This document shows, one piece after another, positions 11,194 through 20,519 of a stretch of DNA of 64,000 nt (its first letter is position 1; every line of letters begins with the position of its first letter). The notes below the pieces were generated by a model that searched no databases, was not told the DNA's origin, and saw only the letters and a program-made list of their open reading frames with translations. Source of the stretch: Climacium dendroides (Eukaryota; Streptophyta; Bryopsida; Hypnales; Climaciaceae); NCBI GenBank assembly GCA_950106755.1, contig OX467086.1, forward strand, positions 23,082,001 to 23,146,000, written 5' to 3'. The position numbers and the translations under genes are program-made.

Positions 11194-12031
11194 TTATGCA
11201 AGAGGCAGTCGTGCTTCCCCAATATTGTTGGTCAATAATGCCACGTCCAAGTTGTCGTAGTGGGGAGGGGGTGGGCCATTCAAGTCAAGTTCCAAGAAGA
11301 CAGCCGGCAGTGTTATGGGGGTCTTTTTCGGCGCCTTAGGACGCTTGCACGCAACCTTTTTTGTTTTCTTTTGGAGCTTGATGGCACTTGAAGCCTGCCA
11401 TCGCAATACTCTGGATTCAGCTTCGGTAAGTGGAAGCCGAGATGATTCAGCATTGTTAGCTGGTAAATTCAAGTCTATACTCAATCCTCGAGGTGTCTTG
11501 GGCTTGTCACTTAAAGGAATAGCGGACGGATCCATGGATAGTAATGCGGTTTCAGGGGCACCTGGAATTGCAGCATTCCGGTGCGGGTGTAACTGACCCC
11601 GGCGCTTAGTTGGCGGTGCAGTGTTTTCTCCTGCAGCAGATGCCCCAACCATGATAGTGTTTCTAGACGTCCTGCAGTCGCTTTCCATGCTGAGGCGACG
11701 AACAGTGTCTGCAATTTCTCCCACGCCAAGTTCAATGTCACCCGACAGCATTGGAAGCTTCTTTGTTGGAAACTTCTTTGTGGCACGCTTCCGCTTGGGC
11801 TTGGAAGCACCCTCTGCCTCGTTCCCTTTTCTTGACGTCTTCTTAGCTCTTGTTTTATTCTGTTTTGGTGGCTGCACTTCCCCTTCCGCAAGAGGAATCT
11901 TCTGTTTTGCTTTGCCTTTTGTCTTCACAGCTCCAACAACAATAGCCTTTGGTCTTTTCTTCCTAAGCAACATTGAGCTTATTGTCTTTACATTTGTAGA
12001 GTGGTCCTGTGGACCGAATTGACAATGGCAG
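11194..12031 (-). pseudogene. Basic, EAR-motif-containing part of the transposase gene
   Basis: After the acceptor TTTTGCAG at 12040-12032 the frame encodes a strongly basic region (repeated KKR, KRKRATKK, RAKK) and then two DLN motifs. One is SIDLNLP (11475-11461) and the other LELDLNGPPP (11295-11263), which satisfies both the LxLxL and the DLNxxP forms of the plant EAR repression motif. It ends ...EARLPLA at stop 11194. It could be an exon of the transposase gene or a separate small gene; the donor linking it to the exon starting near 11067 is not clear. Confidence 0.5.
11263..11295 (-). other. EAR-like motif (LxLxL/DLNxxP) in a transposon protein
   Basis: The residues L-E-L-D-L-N-G-P-P-P lie at the C-terminal end of the basic exon. 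In plants such motifs recruit TOPLESS-type corepressors. Function here is inferred from the motif only. Confidence 0.45.
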
Positions 12032-12629
12032 CTGCAAAACCCAAGGTACAAGTGTACAGTATTTCGAAACACTTGGTAAGTAGGAGAGCAAATGGAGTAA
12101 GAGGTGATCGCAGTCCCTAAATGATGTGAACAGAAGATATGCCAGAGTAGAGACTGAATGTCCATTGGAAAGTATGAATTTCAACTACAAAGGAGGTAAA
12201 AAAAGGAAGAGTTCTGTATCGTGTAACCTCATTTGCAGTAGTTTTAGTTGCAAAGTATTTTTCTCCATCTTTCATTGGCTTTGTTCGTATTTTCACAAAT
12301 TTGCTAGTTACATCGCCTTTTGTATTTTCCATGCCCACGATGAAGTCCTGGACTCTACTGGTGGGGATGAAACATTGCTGTACAACCGCTACCTTCTTAG
12401 TGTCCTTCCCTTGTCTTTTGCGTACCTGTCGTGTTTCACAAAGGCACCACAACAAGGAATGCACGAAGATGGGCCCATCAGGAGGAAACTGCACATTAGC
12501 CTGGACAAGTTCGAGTTGCACTGCCAATTGACCTGACCTTGTCGCGTACTGGATTCCTCCTGAAGTAGGAGCGGGCTTTGTATCTCCACCAAGACCATTC
12601 ATTGCGAAGGGTGATTTTGTTTCAGCCAT

Positions 12630-13485
12630 GGAAGGACTGAAACAAGGCACTATCGAGTAAAAGCAACCTCCCCAAACCCTAGAAGCAAACCACCTGGAAA
12701 AGGGCTATTTGCAGCGTAAGCGTAGACCCTCTCCCCCCGTAAATCCTAAACCATTTCAAAATTGTGGTAGTACAGCGTAAACCTGAGCTCCCTTCCCAAC
12801 TCGTATAGGATTCAGAAGGATCCTCTTTAAATGCTCCTGATGTACGAGGACGTACTACTGCGCATTACACCGTATGTGGGAAAATGCACTCTAAACACTG
12901 ATTCCATTGAAGATTGGCCCAACAGAAGATCGATGGATATGCACCCAAGAAGGACAACGGATTTGCAAAAAAGAAGAAAATGCACCCTAATCCCTGAACT
13001 ACTATCACGCGTGCATCAATTTACAGAATGGGCCTTGCTGCAACGACTTCGCTACTAAACCTTGCAGTTCCCGCTGGAATTCCTAGCCTAAAGCCATTCA
13101 AAGCCTATCCGCAATGACGCCTAAACCTTCCTACGTGCTAAGGCCGTTGATTGATGCCTCCTTCCATCGCAAAACAAGAAGTGCAGCCCACCGAAGCGGC
13201 AATCTGTTGCAAAAAATTCAATTTCAAGCAAAACCGTGGGTGCGGTCGACCAAAGGCGCCGGACAAGCACCCCAAACCCTAACCAGATGAAACCCTCGTC
13301 CCCCAAAACAGAGGTGGTCCACCCTAAACCGCTAAACCAAGCCGAAACACTGACTTGGGACATTGAACAAATATCAATGATCCTAAACCCTAGCCGCCTG
13401 AAACCCTCGGTCAAGAAACACAGCTGCTTCATCCGAAACCCTAAAACACCCAAAACATTGAAACATTGACTGGGGACACTGAGTC
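12630..13485 (-). promoter_or_regulatory. Telo-box-rich upstream region of the transposase gene with a 111-bp tandem repeat
   Basis: Seven or more AAACCCTA/CCTAAACC words lie between 12660 and 13460, directly upstream of the - strand start at 12629. Such telo-boxes are common near plant transcription starts. The stretch 13274-13384 is repeated imperfectly at 13385-13485 (period 111 bp). The open frame 13236-13469 on + is just this repeat. No protein-coding gene seen. Confidence 0.5.
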
Positions 13486-14090
13486 ATTTCCAAAACAAGT
13501 ACTGTGCGGAAATGGACGCGAAATACATTCCTGCAGAGATTGTGATTTACCGCGGGAAGTGTCTACCGGGTAAAAACCGCAAGGTAAAATGGACATCAAT
13601 GTTGTCAGCTACTACGGTTCATGAATCGAGGCCCGCGAAGGGCTGGCATGGAGGAGAGGGCCAGAAGGTGGCAGAGTCAAAAAAGAAGGGGTGAGAAATA
13701 GTGAAACGCGAATGGTGATGCGTGGTTGCAGTACAGCACATGTCGTGTAGGCAAAGAAAATGTTGTTTCGGGTTGTCAATAAGTACCGCGAGTTGGCAGA
13801 GGAAGAGCACTGTTGCAGACACTGTTTCGAGGGCAATGGCACCATCCAGTGTCGATGACTGATATGGGCCGATTCCCTCGCCGAGACAATAAGCCCCATC
13901 CACACCTCGTAAGATTTTGGAAAATAGGCATCTCTGCACACTTTTTCTAATCTGTGTGCAGAAAATGTCAAGATCCTCAAGTGCCCATCAACCAAACTGC
14001 ACGTACGTGTACACTAATAAAACGAAGACAAAGATGGGCAATTTCGTTAAAATGGCAACATTCCGCTACTTTGGCAGTTTTTCGAATTCA

Positions 14091-15216
14091 CACTAGAAGA
14101 AAAACGTGTCCGTTGCAACCCACTAAGATGCGACTATGTGTCCTATACAACTGAGATGCGACTGTAGCCCTCTGTATTTGCACCAAATTTCATGTGTATG
14201 TAGTTGGAGTCGCAAAGTAGTCGGAAAATGAAGAATAGGGTTACGATATTGTAACAGAAGAACTAACATGAGGTATTCTACATCCAGTATTCATCGCAGT
14301 TGTCCATGTGGACAGCTATCCGCGAAGTAGAATCCACCGTGGAAAAATGCAATCGCTCTGATTACAGGCTGCAACTAAAAACTAAAAGATTGCAACTTAG
14401 AAATGACTCAAATGCAACTATGAATCAACTATAATGCAACTAAAGCCCAACTACAGTGCAACTAAAAAACGATTCAAATGCAACTAGAGAACAAGTGCAA
14501 TGCAACTAGAACATGACTGAAAATCGATTCAATTGTCCCATATCGATTGTCAAGAATACCATCAGCTTGAACAGATAAGAATGGTAAGTTATAGCATTCT
14601 TGTGTAATGAATTTTGATAGTGAAATTCTAATATTTATATATTTTGTAGATTTTTACACTTTATAGATTTCTACAATTTGTAGATTTCTATAATCTACAA
14701 CTCTATAAATTATAACCAAGTCGCAAACTAGTTGCAAACCAGTTGTATGTCAATCGCAAACCAGTTACACACTAATCGCAAACGAGTTGTACATCAATCG
14801 CAAACTAGTTGCACACTAGTTGCAAACCAGTTGTATGTCAGTTGCAATCCAGTTGTATGTCAATCGCAAACTAGTTGCACACTAGTCGCAAACGAGTTGC
14901 ATATCAATCGCAAAATAGTTGCACACCAATTGCAAAATAGTTGCACACCAATTGCAAACCAGTTGCACATTAGTCGCAAACCGATTGCACACAAATAAGT
15001 GAAATAACTTCCACATCAGCAACCACGTCACAGCAGTTCATCGACGAAGTTCTCCATTGCCTATCGAATGACAAACAACCTCGTGACTGCAGTGCAACTC
15101 ATGCGACTTGTCCACTGCGACTGCGAACTCCAGAATATCACCAAGTCGCAAACGTCCGATACGACTACAAACCAGTCACAAACCGCAGTCGCAAAACCCT
15201 GCTTTTTCTTCTAGTG
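14091..15216. mobile_element. Non-autonomous CACTA (En/Spm-like) transposon
   Basis: It begins CACTAGAAGAAAAA and ends with the exact inverse (14-bp perfect TIR), close to the plant CACTA terminus CACTACAAGAAAA. The 3-bp duplication TCA flanks it at 14088-14090 and 15217-15219. The paralogous loci near 29736 and 58112 read GTTCAGAG without the element, which gives the empty site. Subterminal repeats are typical: TGCAACTA-like words at 14370-14515 and their inverse, TAGTTGCA/CAGTTGCA with ATCGCAAAC, at 14720-15000. The middle (14580-14720) is AT-rich. There is no transposase, so it depends on another element for movement. The open frame 14732-14998 is the repeat array, not a gene. Confidence 0.93.
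14720..15000 (+). repeat. Subterminal repeat array of the CACTA element
   Basis: About a dozen degenerate copies of a ~20-bp word built from CAGTTGCACAC and ATCGCAAAC stand head to tail. The mirror-image array at 14370-14515 lies near the other end. In CACTA elements such arrays are transposase binding sites. Confidence 0.8.
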
Positions 15217-15575
15217 TCAGAGTGGGCGGTCTAAAGTGTACAAAAGCCTTAGATGTCTGAAATCTATACTATTTTTAGATGTTTAGAATCTACAACTGTG
15301 ATAGATGTCGCTTCTACAGTTGAGATCGTGCGGTCTGAAATCTATAGTCTTCATAGATTCTTTAGATCTATAAAAGTCTAAGATACCTAAAAACTATACC
15401 TATCCTAGATGTCACTCCTACAATTTGGAACGGGCGGTCTGAAAATGGCACATGGAATGCTGCCATTTTAATGAAATTTCCCATTAAGTTGGAGTAAAGA
15501 CTACAAACTTATTATAGTACAAGTACCCATGTACAATTAGGTACCCATCATGTGCAACTTGTACTCATGTAGGGT

Positions 15576-16480
15576 GCTCTATTTCCCACTAAGGTTGGTT
15601 CTGATTTTCAATGAAGCCTTGGAATGCGTTCCAACTAATAAAGATCATAGGACATGTCCCAAAGTGGTGAGCAAGAAAGCAAGAAGTAGTGAGCAAGAAA
15701 GTAGTTTGGCTAAGATTGGAATTAGAAGAGTCTAGTGATTGTCTATGGGTTGACAACACTTTTTGCCTTCCAAAATTCATAGTAATTTTAGTTCAATCAA
15801 GAAAATTACCAAATGTTTTTGCACTCCTAGTCATTTCTATCAATGCACCTCTAAAAATATTTGTTTTCCCTTGCAACACTCCAAACAAAGTCTAGAATTG
15901 CTTATTTGTTCAATTATGGGTACCTTCACCGTAGTTCTAATTTAGCTTCCATCTTTCCGTCAGACTTGTCCAAATCCTCAATCCTCAACAGGTCCTCGGT
16001 AGTCAATACGTATAGTAAGGTCTAGTTCATTTATTAACTACCCATCTGCACCCTTCCAATTTTTGTTGCAAAGTAAAGGGAAAAAATAGAATTTTTCGTC
16101 TTGCATTATTAACACCTGATTCTAACACAATCCCAATCAAGCATACTTAATTTTAGTTTTAAAAAATCAAAATTTTGATTTTGGTGAATTTTTTAAGTCA
16201 ATTTTCAAGGTTTACATAATATTTTATTATAAAAAAATTGTGATGAATTTTCTTTATTTCAATTTCATACATATGTAGGGAACATCTATACACACATCTT
16301 TCAAATTAAAAAACACCCCATCAACAAAAATGTAAGCTCCTAGTAAGAATTCAATATGAGGCATGATATAATCAAACTTTGTGAAATAGATGTCTCTATG
16401 TTTTAACTAGATTTTGGCAACATAATTGTACCATCATGCTTAAATGTTCCTAATTAGTTAGCACATGAGGGGCAAATCTA
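15576..16480. other. AT-rich stretch of unit 1, no gene seen
   Basis: Unit 4 lacks most of this segment (the sequence jumps at about 58465), and unit 3 keeps only the right part (45170-45300 matches about 16370-16510). A CATG(T/A)(A/G)GG word at both edges (about 15565 and 16462) suggests a recombination or deletion between short repeats in unit 4. No coding or RNA signal. Confidence 0.5.
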
Positions 16481-16499
16481 AAAGTCCAATTATAATAAG

Positions 16500-17285
16500 G
16501 AGATATTGATTTTTACCACATTTGGGCATTGTCACCAAATACTGAAATCTCTATAAAAGAAATTGTAAACTTTTTTTGGAGATGCTTGCCTAGGGAAATA
16601 TGTGCATACAGATGTTCCCTACATACATCCACATTCCAACTTTAAAAACTCACAACAGATTGCTTGCAATAAAATATGATATAAAACCATGGAAATTGGC
16701 TTTAAAAATTCACTAGAAATAGAATTCTGCTTTTCCAAAACCAACATTTGGTAGGCTTGAGTGAGATTGCATGAAGATGACATCATAATTATGTTTACCA
16801 AAATATACCAGTTATACTCCACATACATAAAAAAGTTTGAATGATTGAGAGAGGCAATTTGTAAATGAAACAAACCTTACAGTACACTTCATTGACAAAT
16901 TGCCCATTTTTGTGGAGTGCATTTTCTTGCATAGCATGGAAGAGAATTGGGAAATTTTTTTCTTGAGTTATTTACACTCAATTCCCATACAATCCCACTC
17001 AACTCACTTAAGCCTACCAAATTTCATCTTAAAAAAAAAAAATCATTTTTGGTGAATATTTGAAGTCATTTTTTATGGTTTTACAAAATATTTTATAGAA
17101 TGCAATTGGTGATGAATTTTTTAAATTCAATTGCATGGATATGTAGTTAACATCCATATGCACATCATTCATATTAAAAAACACCCTATTAAGTAACAAA
17201 AATATAAACTCCCAATAAGGGCTCAATTGAGGCATCATATGACCAAACTTTGTAAGATAGATATCCTCCTTCACCTTGAAATGTT
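16500..17285. repeat. P block: large imperfect inverted repeat (unit 1)
   Basis: The arm at about 16560-16775 pairs with the inverse arm at about 16995-17170; shared words include CAAGCCTACCAAAT and ACATCYRTATGCACAT. Unit 4 has the same pair (58480-58790 and 58975-59170), and unit 3 has a rearranged set (44790-45180, then 45340-45560). A third related arm is seen at about 16130-16380. The open frames in it (16619-16873 and 17029-17274 on -) are not conserved as proteins. Confidence 0.6.
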
Positions 17286-17495
17286 AGATGTCTTGGAATG
17301 GGTTTTGTTGAAGGATTTTAGGGACGTTGGAGCTTTGGGCATACTAAAATTCAATTTCTTTTTAGTGATTTTAATTTTGGGGCTTGTTACCATGAAGTTT
17401 TGATTTTTGTTTTTTTTGAATGATATGGTAAACATTTTTGCATCATGATACTCTAAACAATAATAATAGTTTTAATAATAGTTTTAATAATAGTT

Positions 17496-17528
<33 letters not shown>

Positions 17529-18787
17529 TAGAATCACAGGAAAGAAATTTCAGATTTTTGGAGCATATTTTGCATTTCATATGGATCTTATTTCATATAA
17601 ATTTTAAATTTTTCATCAATTCTTTATAATAACCTATAAATGACATGTGATTACATCTTTGCAAAATAAAAAATAAAAAATCAATCACATATGGGTGCAA
17701 AATGGTAGCATAGAAAAAGATAGGAACTCTGAAGTTTTCAAACGACTCACGTTTCTTAATATTATTAAACAAGACTTTCATTATGTTTACGTTCACCATA
17801 AAGAACTCAAGGTAGAAGCTAAGGTTTAACTCCACAATTCTAGAATTGTAAGTTTAATTGGTAATATGGGATTATGTGCTTAAAGGGCACATAGGATGTC
17901 ATCAATGATGGAACAAAAGATGATTCCAACATCATATTCAAAGCCCTAAAAAATAAGAATACTATGCAAAAAGCAAGAAAAAAGGACAAAGTATTATGGC
18001 TTGTATGGCATGAATGTAATAAGTAAATATTTCAGGTCATCAAAAATGGATCTTATAAGCTTCAAGTTACAAAACTCAGTTGGATAGGAAGTTGGAGACC
18101 ACTAGCAAGTTTGAAGATCACTAAATCTATCACTAAAACATAAAGGCAAAGTTGAAGAAATACTTTCTTCACTTCTCCAAACCCTAAATCACTTTAAAAT
18201 CCATATTTCATTCCTCAATAACTTACTAGGCAATCTGCACCATCATAAGAATTTATTCTTTCATGAAGACATGAGCTAATAATACAACTCAATACTAGCA
18301 TCATAGTCTTGCATTCTACATAATAGCATCCATGGGACCAAAATCTATAAAAAAGTCAAGTTAATCAATCATTTAGATTTCTTGCTATGTATCCACAACT
18401 ACAAGATTGATGAATACCAAGGCATGCCTTGAACTAGAATTTTATTACATAGTTTCTTACACTTTTATTCTACAAAATTCTCTCTCATTAACCTAAATGT
18501 TTCATACCAAAATTTGTTCCCGTCTAAACTCCACCTTGGTAGAGAGAATGACAAAATGGCATCCTTGTCTAAGGTGGATCCTCTCCAAACCACCACTCTT
18601 TTGGATATTGTGCCTAGTTATTATTATTAGACTATATAGATTTTTCAAATTTTTTTAAAGTGGCAAGTGAGAAGAAGTTCCAATGCAATAGAGAACATGA
18701 CATTTGAATATTATAGGCAAAAATTATGAACAGTCAAAATTTAACTTAATACATGTTCTAAAATCAATCGTTTCATCAACATATGTA
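17286..18787. repeat. Q block of unit 1, with (AAT)n microsatellite
   Basis: Matches 37655-38647 plus 40329-40800 (unit 2), 47205-48152 plus 48220-48700 (unit 3) and 59266-59471 plus 60338-61615 (unit 4). An AAT/TAA microsatellite at 17457-17527 is shared in place by all units. Short open frames on - (17593-17835 here, 47373-47675 and 47716-48030 in unit 3) differ in length between units because of indels. I do not recognise a gene. Confidence 0.65.
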
Positions 18788-20514
18788 TGTGAGTGAATTT
18801 CACCTTAAGGTAAAACTCATTCACAAAATTGGGCCGGAAGAGGAGTGTATGGGACTCTCTAACCTAAACGCCTCCAAGCAATGGACTCTCTCAATTTTTT
18901 GGTAGCATTTTCATGAATTGACCTGAAGTAGAAGAGGACCAGCTCCCCTAAATCCCTGAAAAACAAGCCTTAAACTACCTCAATCTCTTAATTAAACCTC
19001 CCAATACTTAGGGCAACCTCTTAAGTCAAAATCACATCCAAATATGTCCTTAGAAGCCGAAAATGGTCCAAATTAAGCTCTAATTAACAATTCCAACACA
19101 CCATGCTAGCACAAACATCTAATTTTCACTAAACCCTAAGAATTAAACCTGCATGCAAATTCAATCATTCTCAAGCATCTACTTTGACCATCATTGCATT
19201 CAAGATCTATTTTCATAACCATATGCAATCAAAATTGCAATCTTACAATGACAAGTGTGGAAAAGTTCATCAAAACCTCACCATTGGCCTCCTCCTAAGG
19301 CCAACAAACACCCCTTCACTAAAACAGCTACCAACACCTCAATTCCACTCCAATTAAGGTGAGAATAGTCTGATTTGGAAGCTGACTTGAAGGCACATCT
19401 CCCCTCCAAAAATCAGCTTCATTGACGTTGCTATGCTCTTGCAGTCGCTTGCCAAAGTCGTTGTTCCCAATCATAGCGGTAGTAACCCTCCTTCCACCAA
19501 TTCAATCGCCCCAACCTTGTCCTTGCTCCAAATGGGGCGAGTCTTAGCTTCCCGGAAATCTAACTTCAAGGCACTCCATCCCTTCAAATTTCAGCTTCAT
19601 TTGCGTTGCCATGCTCTTGCAGTCGCTTGCCAAAGTCGTTGCTTCCAATCGCAGCGGTAGCAGCCCTTCTTCCACCAATTCAGTCGCCCCGACGTCGTCC
19701 TTGCTCCAAATGGGGCGAGTCATAGCTTCTCGGAAAGCTAACTTCAAGGCGCTCCATACCTTCAAATTTCAGCTCCATCGAAGATTCTATGCTTCCGCAA
19801 TTGCTCCTCAAAGTGGGTAAGTTCAAGGAGGATTCTAAAAATCTAATCTTTCACTTCATATTCTCTCCCACTCTCCCATCTGACTTCACCAAACCTCACT
19901 TTTCACCCCATTGTCACTTCAATTGAGTGAAAACCTACTCGAAGAATTGACTATGATCCTCAATCAACTTCTTGCACTCATTGTTTTCTCCCAAAAAAGA
20001 CACAACACTCTTGACAAACAAGAGAGCAAAAGGAAAAAACACAAGAGAGAAGAAAGAGAGGGCAAAGGACTCCTAACCCTAATTTGACCTTTTCCCCCAA
20101 CTAACTAACTAACTAACACTCCTAGACATTTTCATTCAAGCTAATTTACTGAAATTTTATTAAATCATTACTAATTGCCTAAATTAGAGTTTCTACCACT
20201 ATGTTAATTTTCTCATAGTAGTTTTAAGTTTGATAACTTCTTTTGAGCTTTTCATATTTCTTCTTTTTTTGGTTTTTTATTTATATTTAGATTCATTTTC
20301 AACTTCTAATCCTTGTTTTCAATTTTTGTATTTTTTATCTTTTTAAATATTTTTGGGTTGAAATTTTGATCTAGTTTCTTGTCCTATGTACCAAAAGTCT
20401 TCTAACTAATGGTTATAGTTTAATTTAGGATACTAACAATTTTGAATGTAAAATTCATATATATATTTTAATTATTTTCTATTATATTAAAGTGAATCAG
20501 TATGGTGGTTCACA
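18788..20514. mobile_element. TG...CA element with 5-bp TSD, probable solo LTR
   Basis: Units 3 and 4 are continuous where unit 1 is interrupted: the unit 4 site reads ATGTACATATTG. In unit 1 the ATGTA is duplicated at 18783-18787 and 20515-20519 around a 1,727-bp segment that starts TGTGAGTG and ends GGTTCACA. TG...CA ends, a short TGTGA/TCACA inversion and a 5-bp TSD are LTR hallmarks. I found no second copy of the left end inside, no primer-binding site and no gag/pol, so a solo LTR is the best reading. A small non-autonomous element is the alternative. Confidence 0.68.
19377..19800. repeat. 178-bp tandem repeat inside the solo-LTR candidate
   Basis: About 2.3 copies with a period of exactly 178 bp (for example the words at 19433 and 19611). 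Because 178 is not a multiple of three, the similar peptides from 19433-19660 and 19611-19820 lie in different frames. They are products of the repeat and not evidence of a gene. Confidence 0.8.
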
Positions 20515-20519
20515 ATGTA

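Larger units (their letters stand above)
8599..12629 (-). pseudogene. MULE-type DDE transposase with SWIM finger, inactivated
   Basis: Exons read on - are: 12629 to about 12228, about 12031-11194, about 11067-10395, 10191-9992 and 9766-8599. Splice sites that fit in phase are K|GTATGC at 10394, acceptor at 10193/10192, donor at 9991 and acceptor at 9767. The joined product has the first catalytic Asp at 10424-10422 (IDAMFGTN), the second at 10023-10021 (IVDCAPGE), a CLWHVHRAW motif after 9766 and a conserved QDTN.AVESYH segment, all typical of MULE/FAR1-related transposases. A SWIM finger follows. TGA 9240-9238 splits the last exon in frame, and a frame change near 10930 separates two parts of the N-terminal zinc-binding/helical region. 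The start ATG 12629 has a good context (CCATGGC). It points towards the Ulp1 gene, tail to tail. Confidence 0.78.
14035..15483. mobile_element. MITE with GGGCAATTTC-type TIRs, split by the CACTA element
   Basis: The left arm 14035-14064 and right arm 15454-15483 are inverted copies (core AAATTTCRTTAAAATGGCA, then ...ATTCC). Without the CACTA and one TSD copy the element is about 320 bp, the same as the intact copy at 58060-58380. Related 185-bp elements are at 24709-24893 and 53114-53298, and a left arm survives at 29686-29715. The TSD cannot be fixed, so the superfamily is open. Confidence 0.65.
13701..15575. repeat. Head repeat of segmental unit 1 (copy A), interrupted by a CACTA element
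   Basis: This segment matches 29426-29745 (copy B, partial) and 57743-58460 (copy C). Similarity to copy C starts at GAATGGTGATGCGTGG and runs to the words GTACCCATCATGTGCAA near 15543, apart from the CACTA insertion at 14091-15216. It marks the start of a segmental unit. Short open frames on - (13612-13995 and others) are conserved in two frames at once, so I see no good case for protein coding. Confidence 0.75.

Noticed and set aside
8599..12629. KDZ (Zisupton-type) transposase, since those can also carry SWIM and Ulp1 parts
   Set aside because: The IDAMFGTN, FDEWHNGIPVAF and CLWHVHRAW motifs fit MULE/FAR1-type transposases better.
13612..13995. Reading frames conserved in the three head repeats (also 29411-29692 and 57630-57971 on -)
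   Set aside because: Two or three frames are conserved equally, substitutions ignore codon position, and copy ends differ. This is a conserved repeat, not a protein.
14732..14998. An 88-codon frame full of repeated VANQLH-like words
   Set aside because: It is the CACTA subterminal repeat array in one frame; the same words occur inverted near the other end.
18788..20514. Full-length LTR retrotransposon
   Set aside because: No second copy of the left end, no primer-binding site, no polyprotein; only solo-LTR features remain.
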